This document shows, piece by piece, positions 1-9,060 of a DNA stretch of 64,000 nt (its first letter is position 1; every line of letters begins with the position of its first letter). A program made the position numbers and the translations under genes. The stretch comes from Bacillota bacterium (lineage in GTDB: Bacteria; Bacillota; Clostridia; Clostridiales; Clostridiaceae): positions 61,508-125,507 of the forward strand of contig JAUZPI010000003.1 of assembly GCA_030706015.1 (NCBI GenBank), in the 5' to 3' direction. Under the pieces are notes generated by a model, which did not search any database, was not told the DNA's origin, and saw only the letters and a list, made by a program, of their open reading frames with translations.

Positions 1-648
1 ACAGTAACCATTGAATTTATCAAAAATTATTGTTCTTGTATTAGTTGCAAAGTCATATTTATAAATTGCTCCATACCCCTGCTCACCCTTCTTTACTCCA
101 TAGTATAACAAATTGCTGTCATCCAGCCATTTATATAAATCGCCGGATATGAGCACCTCTTTATCAAAATTATACCTTTTACCATTTATATCATATATTC
201 TCACGTCATCGGCAGAACTTATAGAGTCCTCTGTATAAGTTCTAAAGGCTAACTTGCTGCCTTTACTTGATAATCTTAGATTTTTTGCACTATAGAAATC
301 TTTTATAACAAGACTTTTATCCCCAGAGGAAATATTTATTATGGCTTGAGGTAATTCTGTACCTCTTTTGATACCAACTAGGGATATATATGTTTCTTTA
401 TCCTTAAGGTATTGAAGCTCCAATATGTTAGCTGTATTCCCTAAAAAATTAAGCTTTCCCTTTTCAATATTATAGATACTTTCAGTACTTTTTTTGATAT
501 TTATACCGACTTGTTCACCTAATTTAGGTAACTTTACAAAATAATTATCATTCTGTGGCTTTGAGGGTTCATTTTTTTTATTACAGCCAACTGAAGCTAA
601 GCAAGAAAATAACATCATTACAATTATTATTTTCCTATTAATTTTCAT
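1..648 (-). CDS. Putative lipoprotein, 3' part cut off by window edge
   Basis: The reading frame opens at ATG 648 and stays open to base 1, so only the first 216 residues are visible. The N-terminus has Lys/Arg, a hydrophobic stretch and a cysteine (FSCLASVGCNKKNEP), which looks like a signal peptide with a loose lipobox. I infer a lipid-anchored extracytoplasmic protein. The rest is rich in short beta-like segments (for example LSSKGSKLAF, YKWLDDSNLLYY) that recall beta-propeller (TolB/WD40-like) proteins, but no family is certain. The start overlaps the dapF stop as ATGA, so translation is probably coupled to dapF. Function unknown. Confidence 0.7.
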   Translation of the reverse strand, partial: MKINRKIIIVMMLFSCLASVGCNKKNEPSKPQNDNYFVKLPKLGEQVGINIKKSTESIYNIEKGKLNFLGNTANILELQYLKDKETYISLVGIKRGTELPQAIINISSGDKSLVIKDFYSAKNLRLSSKGSKLAFRTYTEDSISSADDVRIYDINGKRYNFDKEVLISGDLYKWLDDSNLLYYGVKKGEQGYGAIYKYDFATNTRTIIFDKFNGYC

Positions 649-1472
649 ACTAACTCTGTTTCTCCTGTAAAGGTTGTTACTGCTGGACCAGTCATCATAA
701 CCCCTTCTTCACAAATATTTATTTTTAATTCTCCTCCTGGAACCTGAACAGACACATTTGTATCAGTTAATCCAAGCTTATTGCAAGCTACTACACTGGC
801 ACAGCATCCAGTACCGCAAGCCAAAGTTGCACCCGCTCCTCTTTCCCAAGTTTTAACCTTTATTCTTTTTCTATCGATCACTTCACAAAAGTTAACATTT
901 GTTCCCTGTGGAAATAATTGTTTACTATTCTCAATATATTTACCTTCTTCCACATCAAACTTATTGAGTTCACCCATTATAATTGTATGTGGTACTCCAA
1001 GTAACATTGTATTTAATTTGTAATTTTTATTATTAGCCTGGAAATCCATATTAACAATCTCTTCATCCACTAACGCAGGAATAGAAGCTGGCTCAAAAGA
1101 AGGCTCACCCATATTTATTGTTATTTCAGTTGCAACTCCATTAATATGTGTTACTTCCGCTAGTTTAATTCCATCGCCAGTTTCTACATTTATCTTATCA
1201 CTGTTTATAAGCTTATTATCAAATACATATTTCACAAAGCATCTTAAACCATTACCACACATAGAAGCGTAAGAACCATCTGAATTAATTATTACCATTT
1301 GTATATCTGCAGTGTGACTCTTTCTTACAAGTAATATACCATCTCCACCTACACCAAAATGTCTGTCACATAGAGTTACCGCTAAATCTTTTTCTTTTCC
1401 AACAAAATTATTTTCTAAATCTTCAATTACAATAAAGTCATTTCCTGTTCCATGCATTTTTGTTATTTTCAT
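645..1472 (-). CDS. dapF: Diaminopimelate epimerase DapF
   Basis: This cytoplasmic, cofactor-independent enzyme converts LL- to meso-diaminopimelate, for lysine synthesis and for the peptidoglycan peptide added by MurE. The 275 aa length is normal for the family. Both catalytic cysteines are visible: Cys72 in SMCGNGLRCF and Cys219 in ACGTGCCAS, each in its conserved loop. The N-terminal MHGTGNDFIV substrate-binding motif is intact. ATG follows GGAAGGAGCAGAAA. The stop overlaps the downstream lipoprotein start by 4 bases. It is divergent from rqcH across a 260-bp AT-rich region. meso-DAP supply fits the DAP-type MurE encoded at 16.3-17.7 kb. Confidence 0.97.
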   Translation of the reverse strand: MKITKMHGTGNDFIVIEDLENNFVGKEKDLAVTLCDRHFGVGGDGILLVRKSHTADIQMVIINSDGSYASMCGNGLRCFVKYVFDNKLINSDKINVETGDGIKLAEVTHINGVATEITINMGEPSFEPASIPALVDEEIVNMDFQANNKNYKLNTMLLGVPHTIIMGELNKFDVEEGKYIENSKQLFPQGTNVNFCEVIDRKRIKVKTWERGAGATLACGTGCCASVVACNKLGLTDTNVSVQVPGGELKINICEEGVMMTGPAVTTFTGETELV

Positions 1473-1735
1473 TTTTCTGCTCCTTCCAATATCCAGAATA
1501 AGATTAATTCTTCTTATTTCTAATGCTGCATTACATCTATTTCATAAAAGTATGTATAAATACATAATCGGTAAGTTAAGCTTTATTTTAATATTATTAA
1601 ATGTTATACTATTTGTTAAGTATGCTATAGATGTATTTTTATTCTATTATTAATAATAATAAATTTTATGTGCATTGTATACTGTTTTAAATAATAATTT
1701 CTTGTTAATTTATAAAAGGAAAGGAATGATTGATT

Positions 1736-3463
1736 TTGGCACTGGACGGTATATTCTTACACAGTTTAGTTGATGAAATAAGTGATGTTTTAGTTGGAGG
1801 AAGGGTATCAAAAGTCAATCAACCTGAAAAGGATGAAATAATACTTTTAGTAAGAGGCAGCAATAACGTAAATTATAAATTATTAATCAGCGCAAGTTCC
1901 TCTTACCCTAAAATACATTTTACAAAGGAATCAAAAGCAAATCCATTAAAAGCTCCTATGTTTTGCATGGTGCTAAGAAAATATTTAAATAATTCTAGAA
2001 TAATTAATATCCATCAGCTTCAAACAGATAGAATTGTAATGATTGATTTCGAAAGTGTTGATGAATTAGGATTTAACAGCATTTACACCTTAATTGTTGA
2101 AATTATGGGTAGACATAGTAACATAACTCTTGTAAGACAAAGAGATGATATTATTATGGATAGTATCAAACATATCACTCCTGATATAAATAGATACAGA
2201 AGTTTAATGCCTAATATTAAATTTGTATATCCTCCAAGTTCTGAGAGGCTGGAACCTTTTAACTTTATTGAAAATGATTTTATTTCATTTATAAAAAACA
2301 ATACTATAGAGCTGAATGAAAAAGCCTTTTCAAAGATATTTGTAGGAGTGAGTGCTAATTTATCAAAGGAACTCTTTTGGAGACTAAACAATTATAATCT
2401 CATTGCCGATAAATTAAATTTTACTGAAATCTATAATAAGATTAAATCGATCTTCGATGATATTAAAAACAATAATTATTATTTTGCTTCTTACACAAAG
2501 AATAATAATTTAATTGATTTTTATTGTATTAAATTAAGCTATTTAACAGATTCAGAAGAAAAAGTTTACACCTCACCTTCTATCCTATTAGAAGACTTTT
2601 ACTATGAAAAGGATAAACTTGACAGACTGAATAATCGTAGTAATGATTTGCAGAAAATTATCAGCATTAATTTAGATAGATGTAATAAAAAGATTCAAAT
2701 TCTAGAGGATAAACTTAAAGAATGTGCTGATAAAGAGTATCTAAAAATTTGCGGAGAATTATTAACTGCTAATATATACAGTGTAAAAAAAGGTGATACA
2801 GAAATCAGCGTATATAATTACTACAGTGAAAATGGTGACAATATGACTATTCCACTAAATGAACATAAGACTCCTTCTGAAAACATTCAATCCTATTTTA
2901 AAAAGTATAATAAACTAAAGAAATCTGAAGAAATGGCAACAATCCAATTAGATTCAACTAAGGATGAAATTGAATATCTGCAATCCGTATTAACAAATAT
3001 ACAAAATGCAGATAAGTATGAAGAAATTGAAGAGATAAAGAAGGAACTTATAGATACAGGGTATATTAAATATGGGAAGAGTTCAAAAAAAGGCAAAAAG
3101 GATAAGCCTACTAAGCCTTTACATTTTAAGTCTTCTGATGATATTGATATATATGTTGGAAAGAATAATTTACAGAATGATTTCTTAACATTAAAATTTG
3201 CGGATAAAAGAGATATTTGGATGCACACAAAAAATATTCCTGGTTCTCATGTTATTGTGAAAAACATGAATGGCAAAATTCCAGACTCCACTCTGTTAGA
3301 AGCCGCAGCACTGGCTGCTTTTTATAGTAAGGCTAAGAATTCCTCCAATGTACCTGTGGATTATACTGAGGTTAAAAATGTAAAAAAACCTTCTGGCGCT
3401 AAACCTGGCATGGTTATTTACACGACAAATAAGACTATTTTAACTGAACCTAAAACACTATAA
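1736..3463 (+). CDS. rqcH: Ribosome quality control protein RqcH (NFACT family; formerly FbpA-like)
   Basis: RqcH binds obstructed 50S subunits carrying peptidyl-tRNA and directs C-terminal alanine tailing. Visible parts are the NFACT-N domain (about 1-180), a central helical/coiled-coil region (about 280-440), and the NFACT-R/DUF814 domain with DIWMHTKNIPGSHVI near residue 500. The Asp-Arg pair needed for tRNA-dependent tailing is present in LQTDRIVMID (D98-R99). The start is TTG 1736: it gives the family N-terminus MALDGIFL and lies 10 nt after GGAAAGGA. A TTG two codons upstream (1730) is only 4 nt from that site, and the ATG at 1726 is out of frame. Older annotations call such proteins fibronectin-binding. 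Length 575 aa is typical. Confidence 0.93.
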   Translation: MALDGIFLHSLVDEISDVLVGGRVSKVNQPEKDEIILLVRGSNNVNYKLLISASSSYPKIHFTKESKANPLKAPMFCMVLRKYLNNSRIINIHQLQTDRIVMIDFESVDELGFNSIYTLIVEIMGRHSNITLVRQRDDIIMDSIKHITPDINRYRSLMPNIKFVYPPSSERLEPFNFIENDFISFIKNNTIELNEKAFSKIFVGVSANLSKELFWRLNNYNLIADKLNFTEIYNKIKSIFDDIKNNNYYFASYTKNNNLIDFYCIKLSYLTDSEEKVYTSPSILLEDFYYEKDKLDRLNNRSNDLQKIISINLDRCNKKIQILEDKLKECADKEYLKICGELLTANIYSVKKGDTEISVYNYYSENGDNMTIPLNEHKTPSENIQSYFKKYNKLKKSEEMATIQLDSTKDEIEYLQSVLTNIQNADKYEEIEEIKKELIDTGYIKYGKSSKKGKKDKPTKPLHFKSSDDIDIYVGKNNLQNDFLTLKFADKRDIWMHTKNIPGSHVIVKNMNGKIPDSTLLEAAALAAFYSKAKNSSNVPVDYTEVKNVKKPSGAKPGMVIYTTNKTILTEPKTL

Positions 3464-3483
3464 ATTTCTAGATTCATATATAA

Positions 3484-3520
3484 AAAAATAGTTAGGATAA
3501 TGATAATCCTAACTATTTTT
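3484..3520. terminator. Bidirectional intrinsic terminator between rqcH and uraA
   Basis: A 15-bp inverted repeat (AAAAATAGTTAGGAT, 7-nt loop, then its complement) has T runs on both strands. It lies between the convergent rqcH and uraA stops and can serve both. Confidence 0.88.
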
Positions 3521-3535
3521 TATATATTATTTTCT

Positions 3536-4852
3536 TTATTTTTCTTCAGTTCTACTATTTTCAGGCAGTATTAGATTTAAAATCACACCTACTAAGGTAG
3601 CTAATGCAACTCCTGAAACTTCTAATTCAGAACCATGCACAGGAAATTTAATTGAAGCCCCGCCAATTCCAAGTACTATGATTACTGAAGCAATAATAAG
3701 ATTTCTTTTCTTACCAAAATCAATCTTATCTTCAACAAAAACTCTAAAACCAGATGATGCTATTATACCAAATAACAATATGCTTACTCCGCCTATAACT
3801 GGCAGCGGCATATTAGCAATTACTACTGAAACTGGACCTATGAAAGATAATAGTATTGCTATTACTGCAGCCCAACCTATAACCCAAACGCTATAAACCT
3901 TAGTTATTGCCATAACTCCTATGTTTTCTCCGTAAGTTGTATTTGGAGGTCCTCCTAAAAGTCCTGCAGTGATAGTCGCAACTCCGTCTCCTAATATAGA
4001 TCTGTGCAGTCCAGGTTCTCTTGTGAAGTCTTTTCCTACTACATTGTTAGTAACATAAACGTGTCCTATATGCTCTGCAATTGTTACAAAAGAAACAGGT
4101 GCCATTAATATAATCACATCCCAGCTAAATCTCGGAAGTGAACTGCTAAATGCAAAGTGAGGCAGCTGTAATATCGGTGTTGTAGCTATTTGGTGTAAAA
4201 CTTCATTTGGTATTACACCTAGTGCTAGTGCTGTACAATATCCTGCTATCATTGAAATAAGTATTGGAACTACTCCTAGGAAGCCTTTAAAGAACATGCT
4301 TCCAATTATGCCCACTGCCAAAGTTACCATTGCAACTGTAATCCAAGCCCATCTTGGAACACTTGCTGATATTGATGCAGTTGGACTAAGTCCTGCCCAG
4401 TTAACAGCTACACTAGCAAGTCCTAAACCAATTACTATAACAACTGAACCAACTACAACTGGTGATAAAGCCCTGCTTAACCATGCCGAACCAAAAACTG
4501 CTATAATACCTGCAACTATAATATATACCACACCTGCAGAAATAACACCTGCTGCAATGGCTCCTGTAGTGGCAGCTCCTGTTGGGTCAACAGCATTATA
4601 TTTAGCTGCAACAGCTAATATTGGTCCAATGAATGCAAAAGATGATCCTATATATGCTGGTAGTTTAGCCTTGGTACATAGTATGTACAGTAATGTACCT
4701 ATACCACTGCATAATAGAGCTATTGATGGATTCATCTTAGTTAGGATCGGTACAAGTATAGTTGCACCAACCATAGCAAACAAATGCTGAAAACTTAATG
4801 GGATTGTTTTAGGTATAGGTAATTTCTCTTCTACATCGACGAAATTCTTCAT
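3536..4852 (-). CDS. uraA: Uracil permease (NCS2/UraA family)
   Basis: This inner-membrane uracil:proton symporter supplies uracil for salvage. The 438-aa protein is strongly hydrophobic with about 14 segments and carries family signatures such as PAYIGSSFAFIGPI (TM3 region) and the TIAEHIGH(V/Y) segment with the conserved substrate-contacting Glu. It lies 39 bases after pyrR on the same strand and is probably cotranscribed with it, so it comes under the same PyrR attenuation. That arrangement (pyrR then pyrP/uraA) is well known in Firmicutes. Xanthine permease is a less likely alternative, because the pyrR context favours uracil. Confidence 0.94.
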   Translation of the reverse strand: MKNFVDVEEKLPIPKTIPLSFQHLFAMVGATILVPILTKMNPSIALLCSGIGTLLYILCTKAKLPAYIGSSFAFIGPILAVAAKYNAVDPTGAATTGAIAAGVISAGVVYIIVAGIIAVFGSAWLSRALSPVVVGSVVIVIGLGLASVAVNWAGLSPTASISASVPRWAWITVAMVTLAVGIIGSMFFKGFLGVVPILISMIAGYCTALALGVIPNEVLHQIATTPILQLPHFAFSSSLPRFSWDVIILMAPVSFVTIAEHIGHVYVTNNVVGKDFTREPGLHRSILGDGVATITAGLLGGPPNTTYGENIGVMAITKVYSVWVIGWAAVIAILLSFIGPVSVVIANMPLPVIGGVSILLFGIIASSGFRVFVEDKIDFGKKRNLIIASVIIVLGIGGASIKFPVHGSELEVSGVALATLVGVILNLILPENSRTEEK

Positions 4853-4891
4853 TTATTACTTCCCCTTCAACTTCATTTAATGTTAAATCTA

Positions 4892-5425
4892 TTATTCATA
4901 AATACTTACTGAATCTACTTCATCTATTTCTGAAACCTTAACTGAAACTAACTCACTCTTGGCAGTAGGAACATTTTTTCCTACATAATCTGCTCTTATT
5001 GGAAGTTCCCTATGGCCTCTATCCACTAATACTGCCAATTGAATTGCTTCTGGTCTTCCACAATCAATTACTGCATCTATAGCAGCTCTTGCAGTTCTTC
5101 CAGTATACAAAACATCATCAACTAGTATAACCTTTTTACCTTTAATATCTACTTCTACGTCTTTATTATTAATAATTGGCTGATTTTCTAATGCAGAAAG
5201 GTCATCTCTATACAATGTTATGTCTACTCTTCCTACTTCTACTTTAGTTCCTTCAATCTTTTCAATTATGTCTGCAATTCTATATGCTAGTGGAACTCCT
5301 CTTCTCTTGATTCCTACTAAAACTATATTTTCTACACCTTTATTTTTCTCAATTATTTCATGGGATATTCTTGTTAACGTTCTCATCATCGCTTTCTGAT
5401 CTAGTAATATGGCTTTTAACTCCAT
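4892..5425 (-). CDS. pyrR: PyrR: pyr mRNA-binding attenuator / uracil phosphoribosyltransferase
   Basis: PyrR binds pyr leader RNA when UMP is high and stabilises an anti-antiterminator, so transcription stops. Many homologues also convert uracil plus PRPP to UMP. The PRPP-binding motif VILVDDVLYTGRTARAA lies at about residues 95-111 and the length (177 aa) is normal. The start ATG 5425 has a strong AAGGAGGTG site. A matching PyrR binding loop and terminator sit just upstream, so the protein probably controls its own operon with uraA. Confidence 0.96.
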   Translation of the reverse strand: MELKAILLDQKAMMRTLTRISHEIIEKNKGVENIVLVGIKRRGVPLAYRIADIIEKIEGTKVEVGRVDITLYRDDLSALENQPIINNKDVEVDIKGKKVILVDDVLYTGRTARAAIDAVIDCGRPEAIQLAVLVDRGHRELPIRADYVGKNVPTAKSELVSVKVSEIDEVDSVSIYE

Positions 5426-5461
5426 ACTTTCACCTCCTTGAAACTAGCTTAAACTACTTAA

Positions 5462-5560
5462 ATAAAAAGCGCCATAACCATAAGGTCAAGGCGCACTAAT
5501 GCTATAAGTTTCTAGCTATGTTAATATCGCCTTATGACCTCACGGGATCACTTAAAGGTC
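5462..5560 (-). promoter_or_regulatory. PyrR-dependent transcription attenuator in the pyrR-uraA leader
   Basis: Read on the minus strand, the leader contains TGATCCCGTGAGGTCA (about 5534-5549), which fits the PyrR binding loop consensus A(G/A)UCCNGNGAGGYU. About 40 nt later comes a terminator, GCGCC...ACC-TTAT-GGT...GGCGC followed by TTTTT (5463-5494). The 3' half of the PyrR loop (AAGGCG, GGTC) can instead pair with the terminator's 5' arm (CGCCTTGACC), giving the expected antiterminator. All three alternative elements are therefore visible. Confidence 0.88.
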
Positions 5561-5574
5561 CTTCATCTAAATTT

Positions 5575-5603
5575 ATTAAACAAATTTTATCACATAGCGT
5601 AAA
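5575..5603 (-). promoter_or_regulatory. Candidate sigma-A promoter for pyrR-uraA
   Basis: TTTACG and TTTAAT are spaced 17 bases apart on the minus strand, just after the upstream pseudouridine synthase stop. Transcription would start near 5568, just before the PyrR loop. The hexamers are imperfect, so this is an inference from spacing and position. Confidence 0.45.
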
Positions 5604-6521
5604 CTATTTCAATTCATTCCTTAAAATATTTAATACTTTTTCAAAATAATTTGGTGTAGGTACTTGGAATTCTATATATTTTCCCAAAGTTGGGTGGATA
5701 AAACCAAGTTTTTTTGCATGCAGCAACTGTCCCTCAGCAGAAAATCTCTGTTTCTTAAATCCATACACGGCATCTCCCACTAATGGATGACCAATATGAG
5801 CCATATGAACTCTAATTTGATGAGTTCTTCCTGTTTCCAATTTGCACTCAACTAAGGTACTGTTTTTAAAACGTTCTAGAACGGTATAATGAGTTACAGC
5901 ATTTCTACCATCCTTAATTACAGCCATTTTAATTCTATCCTTTGGATGTCTACCTAAGGGAGCATCTACGGTACCGTCATCTTCTTTAATAATACCTTCT
6001 ACTATTGCCAGATACACTCTTGTCATAGAATGCTCTTTTAACTGCTCAGCTAATTTATTATGTGAAAAATCATTCTTTGCTACAACTAATACTCCTGAGG
6101 TATCCTTATCTATTCTATGTACAATACCCGGCCTTGTAACACCATTTATACCCGATAAGTCCTTACAATGATAAAGCAAGGCATTTACAAGAGTACCAGT
6201 ATAATTTCCTGGAGCCGGATGTACTACCATGCCTTGTGGTTTATTAACAACTATGACATCGCTATCCTCATATAATATGTCTATAGGAATATTTTCTGGT
6301 TCCACATCTAAATCAACAGCCTCCGGTATATCAACTACTATTTCATCGCCAAACTTTAATTTGTAATTACTCTTCTTTACTTTATTATTTACTAATACTC
6401 CTTCATTTTGGATGATGTTTTGTATATATGATCTAGATTTATCTTGAAAATATTCTGATATAAATAAATCTAATCTATAATTAACTTTATCTTCTTCAAC
6501 AACAAATTTAAAACTAGACAT
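5604..6521 (-). CDS. RluA-family 23S rRNA pseudouridine synthase (RluD/YlyB-like)
   Basis: The gene encodes a 305-aa pseudouridine synthase. An N-terminal S4 RNA-binding domain (about 13-75, DLFISEYFQDKSRSYIQNII) precedes the catalytic domain. The family motif GIVHRIDKDTSGVLVVAK holds the catalytic Asp, and ETGRTHQIRVH is the second RluA signature. The order S4 plus RluA catalytic core and the linkage to lspA match B. subtilis ylyB. The start is directly after the lspA stop, so the two are likely one operon. The exact uridine target cannot be read from sequence. Confidence 0.93.
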   Translation of the reverse strand: MSSFKFVVEEDKVNYRLDLFISEYFQDKSRSYIQNIIQNEGVLVNNKVKKSNYKLKFGDEIVVDIPEAVDLDVEPENIPIDILYEDSDVIVVNKPQGMVVHPAPGNYTGTLVNALLYHCKDLSGINGVTRPGIVHRIDKDTSGVLVVAKNDFSHNKLAEQLKEHSMTRVYLAIVEGIIKEDDGTVDAPLGRHPKDRIKMAVIKDGRNAVTHYTVLERFKNSTLVECKLETGRTHQIRVHMAHIGHPLVGDAVYGFKKQRFSAEGQLLHAKKLGFIHPTLGKYIEFQVPTPNYFEKVLNILRNELK

Positions 6522-6974
6522 TTACTTACCATCCCTCGCTACATGTATTATAAGAAATGCAGTTCCTATTACAACGCACATATCAGCTACGTTAAAAGTA
6601 GGAAAATTATAAACGTCTTTATAATGGAAATGAATAAAGTCAACTACATATTTATATATAAGTCTATCATATAAATTTCCTAGAGCACCTGCCAATATTA
6701 ATGCCAAGGCTGCTCTAAATAATTTCCCCTTAGGCTTAAATTTAACAAAATAAAAAATCATTCCAGCAATTATCAATAAAGTTACGGCAGCCAGAAAAAC
6801 CGTCTTATTTTGAAAAGTTCCCCAGGCAGCACCCCTGTTTTCTAAATACTGTAGATCAAAAAAATTATTTATTATAGCTATCTGATCAACCTTAGTTAGA
6901 GAGTTTAAAGCCCACAGCTTAGTTAGTCTGTCTATCAAAATTCCTAAAATAATTATTATAATTTCCATTCCCAT
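6522..6974 (-). CDS. lspA: Lipoprotein signal peptidase (SPase II)
   Basis: LspA is an aspartic membrane protease that cleaves signal peptides of diacylglyceryl-modified prolipoproteins. The 150-aa protein has four hydrophobic segments. The conserved blocks are present: NRGAAWG, GALGNLYDRL with the first catalytic Asp, and VVDFIHFHY followed by FNVADMCVVIG with the second. It abuts the pseudouridine synthase gene with no intergenic base, as in many Firmicutes. The lipoprotein encoded at the left edge is a possible local substrate. Confidence 0.97.
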   Translation of the reverse strand: MGMEIIIIILGILIDRLTKLWALNSLTKVDQIAIINNFFDLQYLENRGAAWGTFQNKTVFLAAVTLLIIAGMIFYFVKFKPKGKLFRAALALILAGALGNLYDRLIYKYVVDFIHFHYKDVYNFPTFNVADMCVVIGTAFLIIHVARDGK

Positions 6975-7007
6975 CCCGCCTTAAAAGCTATTAAATTATC
7001 GATGTTT

Positions 7008-7607
7008 TTAATCTGGCAGTTGATTTCTATACTGCTCATTACTAATTCTATCCATTGGATCTGTATACGATTCTTCATCATCATAATACTCTTCAGTGTT
7101 TGTAATTCTATTGAATCTGGACACTGCCTGAAAACTATCCTCTGCATCAAATGCTATATCATCTCTATATTCATTTAACCCTAGGCCAAAGGGCTTTCCA
7201 ATAACATCTTCTTCAGAAGGATTATCATTTATGTCTCGAATTAAATATTTTTTTGATTGACAATCTATGCATCTCTCAGCATAGGGTATAAACTCAAGTC
7301 TCTCTTCACTTATGTTTTCACCACATACTTTGCAGGTTCCATATGTTCCATTATGAATCCTTCTTATGGCATCGTCAATTTGATTAATAATATTGACCTC
7401 GTTATTCTTAAATGCCATGCCTTTCTCAATATCATAAATTTCTGTTGAGATATCAGCTGGGTGATTATCATAAAGTGACAATTCAGATGAAATTTCATTT
7501 CGTGAGTCTATAGTATCATTTTGCTTCATTAGATCAAGAAGTTCATTAACTCTGTCTTTTTCCCTAAATAATTTACCTTTAAAATACTCCATTCTTTCTC
7601 TATCCAT
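7008..7607 (-). CDS. DksA/TraR-family zinc-finger protein (YteA-like)
   Basis: The gene encodes a 199-aa protein with an N-terminal helical region and a C4-type zinc finger: CKVC and CIDC are separated by 17 residues (GTYGTCKVCGENISEERLEF onward). This is the DksA/TraR signature. Firmicute members (YteA) carry an acidic C-terminal extension like the one here (YYDDEESYTDPMD). DksA relatives bind the RNA polymerase secondary channel, but the function of YteA-type proteins is poorly defined. It lies 33 bases before lspA on the same strand. Confidence 0.85.
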   Translation of the reverse strand: MDRERMEYFKGKLFREKDRVNELLDLMKQNDTIDSRNEISSELSLYDNHPADISTEIYDIEKGMAFKNNEVNIINQIDDAIRRIHNGTYGTCKVCGENISEERLEFIPYAERCIDCQSKKYLIRDINDNPSEEDVIGKPFGLGLNEYRDDIAFDAEDSFQAVSRFNRITNTEEYYDDEESYTDPMDRISNEQYRNQLPD

Positions 7608-7704
7608 ACCAACATCTCCCTCTAAAATTTAATTAGTATGCTTTTATTTTTCCAATAGAGAAAGAAATTATTACTTTAATAAATTAATTTCTATTATTAC
7701 TTTA

Positions 7705-8397
7705 TTAAATTAACTTCAGCATATTTTCAATTATTGTACTAGAGTTTTTAACTGCAATAGGCTTAAATTTTTCATAATCCATGTGAGCACCGTTATTAGC
7801 ATTATCTGAAATTGATCTAATTACAACAAAAGGTATACTATTTAAATAGCAAACGTGAGCTATGCTGCCGCCTTCCATCTCACAGGCCATTGCTTTAAAT
7901 TCTTCTTCAAGCCATTGTATTTTTTTTGAATCTGCAATGAATTGATCTCCAGTTACAATTCTTCCTGCATAATGATTGTTTTCATTTAATTCTTCACAAG
8001 CCTTTTTAGCAAGAAGCACTAATTCCTCATTGCATACAAATTCATAAGTATCTAATCTTGGTATTTGACCAATTCTATCTCCGAATGCAGTTGTATCTAC
8101 GTCATGTTGAACTAAATTGCTGCCTATGACAACATCTCCAGGGAAAACGTCTTTACCTATTCCTCCTGCAACTCCAACGTTTATCACTGTATTCACATTA
8201 AAATCATCAATTAATATTTGTGTGCATACGGCTGCATTTACTTTTCCTATTCCGCATCTAACTAATACAACCTGCTTACCAAATAATGTTCCAAAATTAA
8301 ATTCCATTTGAGCCTTAATCTCTTTTCTGTCTAAGTTTAGCTTTGGTAAAAGAATTTCTAATTCCTCATCCATAGCTGCTATTACACCAATTATCAT
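7705..8397 (-). CDS. mtnN: 5'-methylthioadenosine/S-adenosylhomocysteine nucleosidase
   Basis: The enzyme cleaves MTA and SAH to adenine plus thioribose derivatives, recycling by-products of SAM use and feeding the AI-2 route when luxS is present. The N-terminus MIIGVIAAMDEELEIL, the VNVGVAGGIG loop and the C-terminal MEGGSIAHVCY and RSISDNA motifs (catalytic Asp in SDNA) are all typical. Length 230 aa is normal. Its AGGAGG site lies directly after the U-run of the terminator that follows divIVA. That leaves little room for a promoter of its own. Confidence 0.95.
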   Translation of the reverse strand: MIIGVIAAMDEELEILLPKLNLDRKEIKAQMEFNFGTLFGKQVVLVRCGIGKVNAAVCTQILIDDFNVNTVINVGVAGGIGKDVFPGDVVIGSNLVQHDVDTTAFGDRIGQIPRLDTYEFVCNEELVLLAKKACEELNENNHYAGRIVTGDQFIADSKKIQWLEEEFKAMACEMEGGSIAHVCYLNSIPFVVIRSISDNANNGAHMDYEKFKPIAVKNSSTIIENMLKLI

Positions 8398-8411
8398 AAT
8401 ATTTCCTCCTT

Positions 8412-8441
8412 AAAAAATCTCACTCATTAGAGTGAGATTTT
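8412..8441 (-). terminator. Intrinsic terminator after divIVA, abutting the mtnN ribosome site
   Basis: AAAATCTCACTC and GAGTGAGATTTT form a 12-bp stem with a 4-nt loop, followed on the minus strand by T6. The mtnN Shine-Dalgarno AGGAGG (8405-8410) begins right after the U-run. Confidence 0.88.
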
Positions 8442-8444
8442 AAA

Positions 8445-9047
8445 TTATTCCTTAACAAAAAAACTCTTTATTTCATTTAAATCATTACTGAAATTTTCTT
8501 CTTTTACTTCATTAGCTTTGAATTCTTCAATTTCTGGTTCTATATCTTTTTCTTTTAGTCTTTCACTCAATGATATACCTACATTATAATTCTTTTCAAA
8601 ATCAGCTTCAAGACTATTAAACATCTCAACTTGAGTATTCATAAAATTCTTAAACTTAGCTCTGAATTTTACAAACTCCTGCTTTATTGTTTCATAATCA
8701 TCATTAATTCTAACAACATCATGATTTGCTTTATCTAATATTCTCTGCGCTGAATCATTAGCATTTTTCATGATTAAATCCGCCTCTTTTTTAGCAGATT
8801 GTTTTGCCTGCTCAGCTGCATTTTGTGCTAACAATAATGTATTCTGTATAGTATCCTCAACCTTTGAATAATGTTCTAGTTTTTCATTTAGAACAGCTAC
8901 TTTTTCCTTAAGTGCTGAATTTTCTTTAAAAATTTCTTCGTAATCTTCAACAATTTTATCTAAGAATTCATCTACTTCATCTGGGTCATACCCTCTAAGA
9001 GAACGCCTAAACTCTTTATTGTTAATATCCATAGATGTCAGTCTCAT
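8445..9047 (-). CDS. divIVA: DivIVA-family cell division/polar scaffold protein
   Basis: DivIVA is a coiled-coil protein that binds negatively curved membrane at septa and poles and recruits division or sporulation partners. The N-terminal MRLTSMDINNKEFRRSLRGY is the membrane-binding signature, followed by DPDEVDEFLD and a long coiled coil to about residue 130. The start is placed at ATG 9047 after GGGGTGG. A longer frame reaching 9113 would add 22 residues before MRLTSMDI and overlap the end of ylmH, so it is unlikely. It is the last gene of the yggS-sepF-yggT-ylmH-divIVA operon. Confidence 0.95.
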   Translation of the reverse strand: MRLTSMDINNKEFRRSLRGYDPDEVDEFLDKIVEDYEEIFKENSALKEKVAVLNEKLEHYSKVEDTIQNTLLLAQNAAEQAKQSAKKEADLIMKNANDSAQRILDKANHDVVRINDDYETIKQEFVKFRAKFKNFMNTQVEMFNSLEADFEKNYNVGISLSERLKEKDIEPEIEEFKANEVKEENFSNDLNEIKSFFVKE

Positions 9048-9060
9048 ATTACCACCCCAA

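Noticed and set aside
6956..7150. Minus-strand 64-aa frame overlapping lspA and the DksA-like gene
   Set aside because: It is a shifted-frame shadow across two real coding genes.
7671..7720. Direct repeat ATTATTACTTTA...AAATTAA near the mtnN stop
   Set aside because: Short, AT-rich and imperfect; could arise by chance or slippage and carries no clear function.
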